Assembly: GCA_946699065.1 (NCBI GenBank)
Contig: CAMPDV010001045.1
Coordinates: 1 to 64,000, forward strand
Origin: Loxodes magnus
Lineage: Eukaryota; Ciliophora; Karyorelictea; Loxodida; Loxodidae
Length of the DNA: 64,000 nt
Direction: 5' to 3'
The first letter of the stretch is position 1; the number at the start of each line of letters is the position of its first letter. Below the pieces are notes generated by a model, which saw only the letters and a list, made by a program, of their open reading frames with translations, was not told where the DNA came from and searched no databases. Shown piece after piece: positions 1 to 15,000 of the stretch. The translations under genes were made by a program, and so were the position numbers.

Positions 1-3000
1 TTACTTGCTTTTCTACTTCACTTTTCTTTGAAATCTCATCTCTCTCATTTTATTACTTTCAATTATGATCTTAGACTCTTTTACTTGCTTTTCTACTTCA
101 CTTTTCTTTGAAATCTCATCTCTCTCATTTTATTACTTTCAATTATGATCTTCAGACTCTTTTACTTGCTTTTCTACTTCACTTTTCTTTGAAATCTCAT
201 CTCTCTCATTTTATTACTTTCAATTATGATCTTAGACTCTTTTACTTGCTTTTCTACTTCACTTTTCTTTGAAATCTCATCTCTCTCATTTTATTACTTT
301 CAATTATGATCTTCAGACTCTTTTACTTGCTTTTCTACTTCACTTTTCTTTGAAATCTCATCTCTCTCATTTTATTACTTTCAATTATGATCTTCAGACT
401 CTTTTACTTGCTTTTCTACTTCACTTTTCTTTGAAATCTCATCTCTCATTTTATTACTTTCAATTATGATCTTCAGACTCTTTTACTTGCTTTTCTACTT
501 CACTTTTCTTTGAAATCTCATCTCTCTCATTTTATTACTTTCAATTATGATCTTCAGACTCTTTTACTTGCTTTTCTACTTCACTTTTCTTTGAAATCTC
601 ATCTCTCTCATTTTATTACTTTCAATTATGATCTTCAGACTCTTTTACTTGCTTTTCTACTTCACTTTTCTTTGAAATCTCATCTCTCTCATTTTATTAC
701 TTTCAATTATGATCTTCAGACTCTTTTACTTGCTTTTCTACTTCACTTTTCTTTGAAATCTCATCTCTCTCATTTTATTACTTTCAATTATGATCTTCAG
801 ACTCTTTTACTTGCTTTTCTACTTCACTTTTCTTTGAAATCTCATCTCTCTCATTTTATTACTTTCAATTATGATCTTAGACTCTTTTACTTGCTTTTCT
901 ACTTCACTTTTCTTTGAAATCTCATCTCTCTCATTTTATTACTTTCAATTATGATCTTCAGACTCTTTTACTTGCTTTTCTACTTCACTTTTCTTTGAAA
1001 TCTCATCTCTCTCATTTTATTACTTTCAATTATGATCTTAGACTCTTTTACTTGCTTTTCTACTTCACTTTTCTTTGAAATCTCATCTCTCTCATTTTAT
1101 TACTTTCAATTATGATCTTAGACTCTTTTACTTGCTTTTCTACTTCACTTTTCTTTGAAATCTCATCTCTCTCATTTTATTACTTTCAATTATGATCTTA
1201 GACTCTTTTACTTGCTTTTCTACTTCACTTTTCTTTGAAATCTCATCTCTCTCATTTTATTACTTTCAATTATGATCTTAGACTCTTTTACTTGCTTTTC
1301 TACTTCACTTTTCTTTGAAATCTCATCTCTCTCATTTTATTACTTTCAATTATGATCTTAGACTCTTTTACTTGCTTTTCTACTTCACTTTTCTTTGAAA
1401 TCTCATCTCTCTCATTTTATTACTTTCAATTATGATCTTAGACTCTTTTACTTGCTTTTCTACTTCACTTTTCTTTGAAATCTCATCTCTCTCATTTTAT
1501 TACTTTCATTATGATCTTAGACTCTTTTACTTGCTTTTCTACTTCACTTTTCTTTGAAATCTCATCTCTCCTCATTTTATTACTTTCAATTATGATCTTA
1601 GACTCTTTTACTTGCTTTTCTACTTCACTTTTCTTTGAAATCTCATCTCTCTCATTTTATTACTTTCAATTATGATCTTCAGACTCTTTTACTTGCTTTT
1701 CTACTTCACTTTTCTTTGAAATCTCATCTCTCTCATTTTATTACTTTCAATTATGATCTTAGACTCTTTTACTTGCTTTTCTACTTCACTTTTCTTTGAA
1801 ATCTCATCTCTCTCATTTTATTACTTTCAATTATGATCTTAGACTCTTTTACTTGCTTTTCTACTTCACTTTTCTTTGAAATCTCATCTCTCTCATTTTA
1901 TTACTTTCAATTATGATCTTAGACTCTTTTACTTGCTTTTCTACTTCACTTTTCTTTGAAATCTCATCTCTCTCATTTTATTACTTTCAATTATGATCTT
2001 AGACTCTTTTACTTGCTTTTCTACTTCACTTTTCTTTGAAATCTCATCTCTCTCATTTTATTACTTTCAATTATGATCTTAGACTCTTTTACTTGCTTTT
2101 CTACTTCACTTTTCTTTGAAATCTCATCTCTCTCATTTTATTACTTTCAATTATGATCTTAGACTCTTTTACTTGCTTTTCTACTTCACTTTTCTTTGAA
2201 ATCTCATCTCTCTCATTTTATTACTTTCAATTATGATCTTCAGACTCTTTTACTTGCTTTTCTACTTCACTTTTCTTTGAAATCTCATCTCTCTCATTTT
2301 ATTACTTTCAATTATGATCTTAGACTCTTTTACTTGCTTTTCTACTTCACTTTTCTTTGAAATCTCATCTCTCTCATTTTATTACTTTCAATTATGATCT
2401 TAGACTCTTTTACTTGCTTTTCTACTTCACTTTTCTTTGAAATCTCATCTCTCTCATTTTATTACTTTCAATTGTGATCTTCAGACTCTTTTACTTGCTT
2501 TTCTACTTCACTTTTCTTTGAAATCTCATCTCTCTCATTTTATTACTTTCAATTATGATCTTCAGACTCTTTTACTTGCTTTTCTACTTCACTTTTCTTT
2601 GAAATCTCATCTCTCTCATTTTATTACTTTCAATTATGATCTTAGACTCTTTTACTTGCTTTTCTACTTCACTTTTCTTTGATATCTCATCACTCTCATT
2701 TTATTACTTTCAATTATGATCTTAGACTCTTTTACTTGCTTTTCTACTTCACTTTTCTTTGAAATCTCATCTCTCTCATTTTATTACTTTCAATTATGAT
2801 CTTAGACTCTTTTACTTGCTTTTCTACTTCACTTTTCTTTGAAATCTCATCTCTCTCATTTTATTACTTTCAATTATGATCTTAGACTCTTTTACTTGCT
2901 TTTCTACTTCACTTTTCTTTGAAATCTCATCTCTCTCATTTTATTACTTTCAATTATGATCTTAGACTCTTTTACTTGCTTTTCTACTTCACTTTTCTTT

Positions 3001-6000
3001 GAAATCTCATCTCTCTCATTTTATTACTTTCAATTATGATCTTAGACTCTTTTACTTGCTTTTCTACTTCACTTTTCTTTGAAATCTCATCTCTCTCATT
3101 TTATTACTTTCAATTATGATCTTAGACTCTTTTACTTGCTTTTCTACTTCACTTTTCTTTGAAATCTCATCTCTCTCATTTTATTACTTTCAATTATGAT
3201 CTTAGACTCTTTTACTTGCTTTTCTACTTCACTTTTCTTTGAAATCTCATCTCTCTCATTTTATTACTTTCAATTATGATCTTCAGACTCTTTTACTTGC
3301 TTTTCTACTTCACTTTTCTTTGAAATCTCATCTCTCTCATTTTATTACTTTCAATTATGATCTTAGACTCTTTTACTTGCTTTTCTACTTCACTTTTCTT
3401 TGAAATCTCATCTCTCTCATTTTATTACTTTCAATTGTGATCTTCAGACTCTTTTACTTGCTTTTCTACTTCACTTTTCTTTGAAATCTCATCTCTCTCA
3501 TTTTATTACTTTCAATTATGATCTTCAGACTCTTTTACTTGCTTTTCTACTTCACTTTTCTTTGAAATCTCATCTCTCTCATTTTATTACTTTCAATTAT
3601 GATCTTAGACTCTTTTACTTGCTTTTCTACTTCACTTTTCTTTGAAATCTCATCTCTCTCATTTTATTACTTTCAATTATGATCTTAGACTCTTTTACTT
3701 GCTTTTCTACTTCACTTTTCTTTGAAATCTCATCTCTCTCATTTTATTACTTTCAATTATGATCTTCAGACTCTTTTACTTGCTTTTCTACTTCACTTTT
3801 CTTTGAAATCTCATCTCTCTCATTTTATTTCTTTCAATTGTGATCTTCAGACTCTTTTACTTGCTTTTCTACTTCACTTTTCTTTGAAATCTCGGCTCTC
3901 TCATTTTATTACTTTCAATTATGATCTTAGATTCTTTTACTTGCTTTTCTACTTCACTTTTCTTTGAAATCTCATCTCTCTCATTTTATTACTTTCAATT
4001 ATGATCTTCAGACTCTTTTACTTGCTTTTCTACTTCACTTTTCTTTGAAATCTCATCTCTCTCATTTTATTACTTTCAATTATGATCTTAGATTCTTTTA
4101 CTTGCTTTTCTACTTCACTTTTCTTTGAAATCTCATCTCTCTCATTTTATTACTTTCAATTATGATCTTAGACTCTTTTACTTGCTTTTCTACTTCACTT
4201 TTCTTTGAAATCTCATCTCTCTCATTTTATTACTTTCAATTATGATCTTAGACTCTTTTACTTGCTTTTCTACTTCACTTTTCTTTGAAATCTCATCTCT
4301 CTCATTTTATTACTTTCAATTATGATCTTAGACTCTTTTACTTGCTTTTCTACTTCACTTTTCTTTGAAATCTCATCTCTCTCATTTTATTACTTTCAAT
4401 TATGATCTTCAGACTCTTTTACTTGCTTTTCTACTTCACTTTTCTTTGAAATCTCATCTCTCTCATTTTATTACTTTCAATTATGATCTTAGACTCTTTT
4501 ACTTGCTTTTCTACTTCACTTTTCTTTGAAATCTCATCTCTCTCATTTTATTACTTTCAATTATGATCTTAGACTCTTTTACTTGCTTTTCTACTTCACT
4601 TTTCTTTGAAATCTCATCTCTCTCATTTTATTACTTTCAATTATGATCTTAGACTCTTTTACTTGCTTTTCTACTTCACTTTTCTTTGAAATCTCATCTC
4701 TCTCATTTTATTACTTTCAATTATGATCTTAGACTCTTTTACTTGCTTTTCTACTTCACTTTTCTTTGAAATCTCATCTCTCTCATTTTATTACTTTCAA
4801 TTATGATCTTAGACTCTTTTACTTGCTTTTCTACTTCACTTTTCTTTGAAATCTCATCTCTCTCATTTTATTACTTTCAATTATGATCTTCAGACTCTTT
4901 TACTTGCTTTTCTACTTCACTTTTCTTTGAAATCTCATCTCTCTCATTTTATTACTTTCAATTATGATCTTCAGACTCTTTTACTTGCTTTTCTACTTCA
5001 CTTTTCTTTGAAATCTCATCTCTCTCATTTTATTACTTTCAATTATGATCTTAGACTCTTTTACTTGCTTTTCTACTTCACTTTTCTTTGAAATCTCATC
5101 TCTCTCATTTTATTACTTTCAATTATGATCTTAGACTCTTTTACTTGCTTTTCTACTTCACTTTTCTTTGAAATCTCATCTCTCTCATTTTATTACTTTC
5201 AATTATGATCTTAGACTCTTTTACTTGCTTTTCTACTTCACTTTTCTTTGAAATCTCATCTCTCTCATTTTATTACTTTCAATTATGATCTTAGACTCTT
5301 TTACTTGCTTTTCTACTTCACTTTTCTTTGAAATCTCATCTCTCTCATTTTATTACTTTCAATTATGATCTTAGACTCTTTTACTTGCTTTTCTACTTCA
5401 CTTTTCTTTGAAATCTCATCTCTCTCATTTTATTACTTTCAATTATGATCTTCAGACTCTTTTACTTGCTTTTCTACTTCACTTTTCTTTGAAATCTCAT
5501 CTCTCTCATTTTATTACTTTCAATTATGATCTTAGACTCTTTTACTTGCTTTTCTACTTCACTTTTCTTTGAAATCTCATCTCTCTCATTTTATTACTTT
5601 CAATTATGATCTTAGACTCTTTTACTTGCTTTTCTACTTCACTTTTCTTTGAAATCTCATCTCTCTCATTTTATTACTTTCAATTATGATCTTCAGACTC
5701 TTTTACTTGCTTTTCTACTTCACTTTTCTTTGAAATCTCGGCTCTCTCATTTTATTACTTTCAATTATGATCTTCAGACTCTTTTACTTGCTTTTCTACT
5801 TCACTTTTCTTTGAAATCTCATCTCTCTCATTTTATTACTTTCAATTATGATCTTCAGACTCTTTTACTTGCTTTTCTACTTCACTTTTCTTTGAAATCT
5901 CATCTCTCTCATTTTATTACTTTCAATTATGATCTTAGACTCTTTTACTTGCTTTTCTACTTCACTTTTCTTTGAAATCTCGGCTCTCTCATTTTATTAC

Positions 6001-9000
6001 TTTCAATTATGATCTTAGACTCTTTTACTTGCTTTTCTACTTCACTTTTCTTTGAAATCTCATCTCTCTCATTTTATTACTTTCAATTATGATCTTCAGA
6101 CTCTTTTACTTGCTTTTCTACTTCACTTTTCTTTGAAATCTCATCTCTCTCATTTTATTACTTTCAATTATGATCTTCAGACTCTTTTACTTGCTTTTCT
6201 ACTTCACTTTTCTTTGAAATCTCGGCTCTCTCATTTTATTACTTTCAATTATGATCTTAGACTCTTTTACTTGCTTTTCTACTTCACTTTTCTTTGAAAT
6301 CTCATCTCTCTCATTTTATTACTTTCAATTATGATCTTCAGACTCTTTTACTTGCTTTTCTACTTCACTTTTCTTTGAAATCTCATCTCTCTCATTTTAT
6401 TACTTTCAATTATGATCTTCAGACTCTTTTACTTGCTTTTCTACTTCACTTTTCTTTGAAATCTCGGCTCTCTCATTTTATTACTTTCAATTATGATCTT
6501 AGACTCTTTTACTTGCTTTTCTACTTCACTTTTCTTTGAAATCTCGGCTCTCTCATTTTATTACTTTCAATTATGATCTTAGACTCTTTTACTTGCTTTT
6601 CTACTTCACTTTTCTTTGAAATCTCGGCTCTCTCATTTTATTACTTTCAATTATGATCTTAGACTCTTTTACTTGCTTTTCTACTTCACTTTTCTTTGAA
6701 ATCTCATCTCTCTCATTTTATTACTTTCAATTATGATCTTAGACTCTTTTACTTGCTTTTCTACTTCACTTTTCTTTGAAATCTCATCTCTCTCATTTTA
6801 TTACTTTCAATTATGATCTTCAGACTCTTTTACTTGCTTTTCTACTTCACTTTTCTTTGAAATCTCATCTCTCTCATTTTATTACTTTCAATTATGATCT
6901 TAGACTCTTTTACTTGCTTTTCTACTTCACTTTTCTTTGAAATCTCGGCTCTCTCATTTTATTACTTTCAATTATGATCTTCAGACTCTTTTACTTGCTT
7001 TTCTACTTCACTTTTCTTTGAAATCTCATCTCTCTCATTTTATTACTTTCAATTATGATCTTCAGACTCTTTTACTTGCTTTTCTACTTCACTTTTCTTT
7101 GAAATCTCATCTCTCTCATTTTATTACTTTCAATTATGATCTTCAGACTCTTTTACTTGCTTTTCTACTTCACTTTTCTTTGAAATCTCATCTCTCTCAT
7201 TTTATTACTTTCAATTATGATCTTCAGACTCTTTTACTTGCTTTTCTACTTCACTTTTCTTTGAAATCTCATCTCTCTCATTTTATTACTTTCAATTATG
7301 ATCTTCAGACTCTTTTACTTGCTTTTCTACTTCACTTTTCTTTGAAATCTCATCTCTCTCATTTTATTACTTTCAATTATGATCTTAGACTCTTTTACTT
7401 GCTTTTCTACTTCACTTTTCTTTGAAATCTCATCTCTCTCATTTTATTACTTTCAATTATGATCTTAGACTCTTTTACTTGCTTTTCTACTTCACTTTTC
7501 TTTGAAATCTCATCTCTCTCATTTTATTACTTTCAATTATGATCTTCAGACTCTTTTACTTGCTTTTCTACTTCACTTTTCTTTGAAATCTCATCTCTCT
7601 CATTTTATTACTTTCAATTATGATCTTAGACTCTTTTACTTGCTTTTCTACTTCACTTTTCTTTGAAATCTCATCTCTCTCATTTTATTACTTTCAATTA
7701 TGATCTTAGACTCTTTTACTTGCTTTTCTACTTCACTTTTCTTTGAAATCTCATCTCTCTCATTTTATTACTTTCAATTATGATCTTCAGACTCTTTTAC
7801 TTGCTTTTCTACTTCACTTTTCTTTGAAATCTCATCTCTCTCATTTTATTACTTTCAATTATGATCTTCAGACTCTTTTACTTGCTTTTCTACTTCACTT
7901 TTCTTTGAAATCTCATCTCTCTCATTTTATTACTTTCAATTATGATCTTAGACTCTTTTACTTGCTTTTCTACTTCACTTTTCTTTGAAATCTCATCTCT
8001 CTCATTTTATTACTTTCAATTATGATCTTCAGACTCTTTTACTTGCTTTTCTACTTCACTTTTCTTTGAAATCTCATCTCTCTCATTTTATTACTTTCAA
8101 TTATGATCTTCAGACTCTTTTACTTGCTTTTCTACTTCACTTTTCTTTGAAATCTCATCTCTCTCATTTTATTACTTTCAATTATGATCTTCAGACTCTT
8201 TTACTTGCTTTTCTACTTCACTTTTCTTTGAAATCTCGGCTCTCTCATTTTATTACTTTCAATTATGATCTTAGACTCTTTTACTTGCTTTTCTACTTCA
8301 CTTTTCTTTGAAATCTCATCTCTCTCATTTTATTACTTTCAATTATGATCTTCAGACTCTTTTACTTGCTTTTCTACTTCACTTTTCTTTGAAATCTCAT
8401 CTCTCTCATTTTATTACTTTCAATTATGATCTTAGACTCTTTTACTTGCTTTTCTACTTCACTTTTCTTTGAAATCTCGGCTCTCTCATTTTATTACTTT
8501 CAATTATGATCTTAGACTCTTTTACTTGCTTTTCTACTTCACTTTTCTTTGAAATCTCATCTCTCTCATTTTATTACTTTCAATTATGATCTTCAGACTC
8601 TTTTACTTGCTTTTCTACTTCACTTTTCTTTGAAATCTCATCTCTCTCATTTTATTACTTTCAATTATGATCTTCAGACTCTTTTACTTGCTTTTCTACT
8701 TCACTTTTCTTTGAAATCTCATCTCTCTCATTTTATTACTTTCAATTATGATCTTAGACTCTTTTACTTGCTTTTCTACTTCACTTTTCTTTGAAATCTC
8801 ATCTCTCTCATTTTATTACTTTCAATTATGATCTTAGACTCTTTTACTTGCTTTTCTACTTCACTTTTCTTTGAAATCTCATCTCTCTCATTTTATTACT
8901 TTCAATTATGATCTTCAGACTCTTTTACTTGCTTTTCTACTTCACTTTTCTTTGAAATCTCATCTCTCTCATTTTATTACTTTCAATTATGATCTTCAGA

Positions 9001-12000
9001 CTCTTTTACTTGCTTTTCTACTTCACTTTTCTTTGAAATCTCATCTCTCTCATTTTATTACTTTCAATTATGATCTTAGACTCTTTTACTTGCTTTTCTA
9101 CTTCACTTTTCTTTGAAATCTCATCTCTCTCATTTTATTACTTTCAATTATGATCTTCAGACTCTTTTACTTGCTTTTCTACTTCACTTTTCTTTGAAAT
9201 CTCATCTCTCTCATTTTATTACTTTCAATTATGATCTTCAGACTCTTTTACTTGCTTTTCTACTTCACTTTTCTTTGAAATCTCGGCTCTCTCATTTTAT
9301 TACTTTCAATTATGATCTTAGACTCTTTTACTTGCTTTTCTACTTCACTTTTCTTTGAAATCTCATCTCTCTCATTTTATTACTTTCAATTATGATCTTA
9401 GACTCTTTTACTTGCTTTTCTACTTCACTTTTCTTTGAAATCTCATCTCTCTCATTTTATTACTTTCAATTATGATCTTCAGACTCTTTTACTTGCTTTT
9501 CTACTTCACTTTTCTTTGAAATCTCATCTCTCTCATTTTATTACTTTCAATTATGATCTTAGACTCTTTTACTTGCTTTTCTACTTCACTTTTCTTTGAA
9601 ATCTCGGCTCTCTCATTTTATTACTTTCAATTATGATCTTCAGACTCTTTTACTTGCTTTTCTACTTCACTTTTCTTTGAAATCTCATCTCTCTCATTTT
9701 ATTACTTTCAATTATGATCTTCAGACTCTTTTACTTGCTTTTCTACTTCACTTTTCTTTGAAATCTCATCTCTCTCATTTTATTACTTTCAATTATGATC
9801 TTCAGACTCTTTTACTTGCTTTTCTACTTCACTTTTCTTTGAAATCTCATCTCTCTCATTTTATTACTTTCAATTATGATCTTCAGACTCTTTTACTTGC
9901 TTTTCTACTTCACTTTTCTTTGAAATCTCATCTCTCTCATTTTATTACTTTCAATTATGATCTTCAGACTCTTTTACTTGCTTTTCTACTTCACTTTTCT
10001 TTGAAATCTCATCTCTCTCATTTTATTACTTTCAATTATGATCTTAGACTCTTTTACTTGCTTTTCTACTTCACTTTTCTTTGAAATCTCATCTCTCTCA
10101 TTTTATTACTTTCAATTATGATCTTAGACTCTTTTACTTGCTTTTCTACTTCACTTTTCTTTGAAATCTCATCTCTCTCATTTTATTACTTTCAATTATG
10201 ATCTTAGACTCTTTTACTTGCTTTTCTACTTCACTTTTCTTTGAAATCTCATCTCTCTCATTTTATTACTTTCAATTATGATCTTAGACTCTTTTACTTG
10301 CTTTTCTACTTCACTTTTCTTTGAAATCTCATCTCTCTCATTTTATTACTTTCAATTATGATCTTAGACTCTTTTACTTGCTTTTCTACTTCACTTTTCT
10401 TTGAAATCTCATCTCTCTCATTTTATTACTTTCAATTATGATCTTAGACTCTTTTACTTGCTTTTCTACTTCACTTTTCTTTGAAATCTCATCTCTCTCA
10501 TTTTATTACTTTCAATTATGATCTTAGACTCTTTTACTTGCTTTTCTACTTCACTTTTCTTTGAAATCTCATCTCTCTCATTTTATTACTTTCAATTATG
10601 ATCTTCAGACTCTTTTACTTGCTTTTCTACTTCACTTTTCTTTGAAATCTCATCTCTCTCATTTTATTACTTTCAATTATGATCTTAGACTCTTTTACTT
10701 GCTTTTCTACTTCACTTTTCTTTGAAATCTCATCTCTCTCATTTTATTACTTTCAATTATGATCTTCAGACTCTTTTACTTGCTTTTCTACTTCACTTTT
10801 CTTTGAAATCTCATCTCTCTCATTTTATTACTTTCAATTATGATCTTCAGACTCTTTTACTTGCTTTTCTACTTCACTTTTCTTTGAAATCTCATCTCTC
10901 TCATTTTATTACTTTCAATTATGATCTTCAGACTCTTTTACTTGCTTTTCTACTTCACTTTTCTTTGAAATCTCATCTCTCTCATTTTATTACTTTCAAT
11001 TATGATCTTCAGACTCTTTTACTTGCTTTTCTACTTCACTTTTCTTTGAAATCTCATCTCTCTCATTTTATTACTTTCAATTATGATCTTAGACTCTTTT
11101 ACTTGCTTTTCTACTTCACTTTTCTTTGAAATCTCATCTCTCTCATTTTATTACTTTCAATTATGATCTTAGACTCTTTTACTTGCTTTTCTACTTCACT
11201 TTTCTTTGAAATCTCATCTCTCTCATTTTATTACTTTCAATTATGATCTTCAGACTCTTTTACTTGCTTTTCTACTTCACTTTTCTTTGAAATCTCATCT
11301 CTCTCATTTTATTACTTTCAATTATGATCTTAGACTCTTTTACTTGCTTTTCTACTTCACTTTTCTTTGAAATCTCATCTCTCTCATTTTATTACTTTCA
11401 ATTATGATCTTCAGACTCTTTTACTTGCTTTTCTACTTCACTTTTCTTTGAAATCTCATCTCTCTCATTTTATTACTTTCAATTATGATCTTCAGACTCT
11501 TTTACTTGCTTTTCTACTTCACTTTTCTTTGAAATCTCATCTCTCTCATTTTATTACTTTCAATTATGATCTTAGACTCTTTTACTTGCTTTTCTACTTC
11601 ACTTTTCTTTGAAATCTCATCTCTCTCATTTTATTACTTTCAATTATGATCTTCAGACTCTTTTACTTGCTTTTCTACTTCACTTTTCTTTGAAATCTCA
11701 TCTCTCTCATTTTATTACTTTCAATTATGATCTTCAGACTCTTTTACTTGCTTTTCTACTTCACTTTTCTTTGAAATCTCATCTCTCTCATTTTATTACT
11801 TTCAATTATGATCTTCAGACTCTTTTACTTGCTTTTCTACTTCACTTTTCTTTGAAATCTCGGCTCTCTCATTTTATTACTTTCAATTATGATCTTAGAC
11901 TCTTTTACTTGCTTTTCTACTTCACTTTTCTTTGAAATCTCATCTCTCTCATTTTATTACTTTCAATTATGATCTTCAGACTCTTTTACTTGCTTTTCTA

Positions 12001-15000
12001 CATCACTTTTCTTTGAAATCTCGGCTCTCTCATTTTATTACTTTCAATTATGATCTTAGACTCTTTTACTTGCTTTTCTACTTCACTTTTCTTTGAAATC
12101 TCATCTCTCTCATTTTATTACTTTCAATTGTGATCTTAGACTCTTTTACTTGCTTTTCTACTTCACTTTTCTTTGAAATCTCGGCTCTCTCATTTTATTA
12201 CTTTCAATTATGATCTTAGACTCTTTTACTTGCTTTTCTACTTCACTTTTCTTTGAAATCTCATCTCTCTCATTTTATTACTTTCAATTATGATCTTCAG
12301 ACTCTTTTACTTGCTTTTCTACTTCACTTTTCTTTGAAATCTCATCTCTCTCATTTTATTACTTTCAATTATGATCTTCAGACTCTTTTACTTGCTTTTC
12401 TACTTCACTTTTCTTTGAAATCTCATCTCTCTCATTTTATTACTTTCAATTATGATCTTCAGACTCTTTTACTTGCTTTTCTACTTCACTTTTCTTTGAA
12501 ATCTCATCTCTCTCATTTTATTACTTTCAATTATGATCTTCAGACTCTTTTACTTGCTTTTCTACTTCACTTTTCTTTGAAATCTCATCTCTCTCATTTT
12601 ATTACTTTCAATTATGATCTTCAGACTCTTTTACTTGCTTTTCTACTTCACTTTTCTTTGAAATCTCGGCTCTCTCATTTTATTACTTTCAATTATGATC
12701 TTCAGACTCTTTTACTTGCTTTTCTACTTCACTTTTCTTTGAAATCTCATCTCTCTCATTTTATTACTTTCAATTATGATCTTAGACTCTTTTACTTGCT
12801 TTTCTACTTCACTTTTCTTTGAAATCTCATCTCTCTCATTTTATTACTTTCAATTATGATCTTCAGACTCTTTTACTTGCTTTTCTACTTCACTTTTCTT
12901 TGAAATCTCATCTCTCTCATTTTATTACTTTCAATTATGATCTTCAGACTCTTTTACTTGCTTTTCTACTTCACTTTTCTTTGAAATCTCATCTCTCTCA
13001 TTTTATTACTTTCAATTATGATCTTAGACTCTTTTACTTGCTTTTCTACTTCACTTTTCTTTGAAATCTCATCTCTCTCATTTTATTACTTTCAATTATG
13101 ATCTTCAGACTCTTTTACTTGCTTTTCTACTTCACTTTTCTTTGAAATCTCATCTCTCTCATTTTATTACTTTCAATTATGATCTTCAGACTCTTTTACT
13201 TGCTTTTCTACTTCACTTTTCTTTGAAATCTCATCTCTCTCATTTTATTACTTTCAATTATGATCTTCAGACTCTTTTACTTGCTTTTCTACTTCACTTT
13301 TCTTTGAAATCTCGGCTCTCTCATTTTATTACTTTCAATTATGATCTTAGACTCTTTTACTTGCTTTTCTACTTCACTTTTCTTTGAAATCTCATCTCTC
13401 TCATTTTATTACTTTCAATTATGATCTTCAGACTCTTTTACTTGCTTTTCTACATCACTTTTCTTTGAAATCTCGGCTCTCTCATTTTATTACTTTCAAT
13501 TATGATCTTAGACTCTTTTACTTGCTTTTCTACTTCACTTTTCTTTGAAATCTCATCTCTCTCATTTTATTACTTTCAATTGTGATCTTAGACTCTTTTA
13601 CTTGCTTTTCTACTTCACTTTTCTTTGAAATCTCGGCTCTCTCATTTTATTACTTTCAATTATGATCTTAGACTCTTTTACTTGCTTTTCTACTTCACTT
13701 TTCTTTGAAATCTCATCTCTCTCATTTTATTACTTTCAATTATGATCTTCAGACTCTTTTACTTGCTTTTCTACTTCACTTTTCTTTGAAATCTCATCTC
13801 TCTCATTTTATTACTTTCAATTATGATCTTCAGACTCTTTTACTTGCTTTTCTACTTCACTTTTCTTTGAAATCTCATCTCTCTCATTTTATTACTTTCA
13901 ATTATGATCTTCAGACTCTTTTACTTGCTTTTCTACTTCACTTTTCTTTGAAATCTCATCTCTCTCATTTTATTACTTTCAATTATGATCTTCAGACTCT
14001 TTTACTTGCTTTTCTACTTCACTTTTCTTTGAAATCTCATCTCTCTCATTTTATTACTTTCAATTATGATCTTCAGACTCTTTTACTTGCTTTTCTACTT
14101 CACTTTTCTTTGAAATCTCGGCTCTCTCATTTTATTACTTTCAATTATGATCTTCAGACTCTTTTACTTGCTTTTCTACTTCACTTTTCTTTGAAATCTC
14201 ATCTCTCTCATTTTATTACTTTCAATTATGATCTTCAGACTCTTTTACTTGCTTTTCTACTTCACTTTTCTTTGAAATCTCATCTCTCTCATTTTATTAC
14301 TTTCAATTATGATCTTCAGACTCTTTTACTTGCTTTTCTACTTCACTTTTCTTTGAAATCTCATCTCTCTCATTTTATTACTTTCAATTATGATCTTAGA
14401 CTCTTTTACTTGCTTTTCTACTTCACTTTTCTTTGAAATCTCGGCTCTCTCATTTTATTACTTTCAATTATGATCTTAGACTCTTTTACTTGCTTTTCTA
14501 CTTCACTTTTCTTTGAAATCTCATCTCTCTCATTTTATTACTTTCAATTATGATCTTCAGACTCTTTTACTTGCTTTTCTACATCACTTTTCTTTGAAAT
14601 CTCGGCTCTCTCATTTTATTACTTTCAATTATGATCTTAGACTCTTTTACTTGCTTTTCTACTTCACTTTTCTTTGAAATCTCATCTCTCTCATTTTATT
14701 ACTTTCAATTGTGATCTTAGACTCTTTTACTTGCTTTTCTACTTCACTTTTCTTTGAAATCTCGGCTCTCTCATTTTATTACTTTCAATTATGATCTTAG
14801 ACTCTTTTACTTGCTTTTCTACTTCACTTTTCTTTGAAATCTCATCTCTCTCATTTTATTACTTTCAATTATGATCTTCAGACTCTTTTACTTGCTTTTC
14901 TACTTCACTTTTCTTTGAAATCTCATCTCTCTCATTTTATTACTTTCAATTATGATCTTCAGACTCTTTTACTTGCTTTTCTACTTCACTTTTCTTTGAA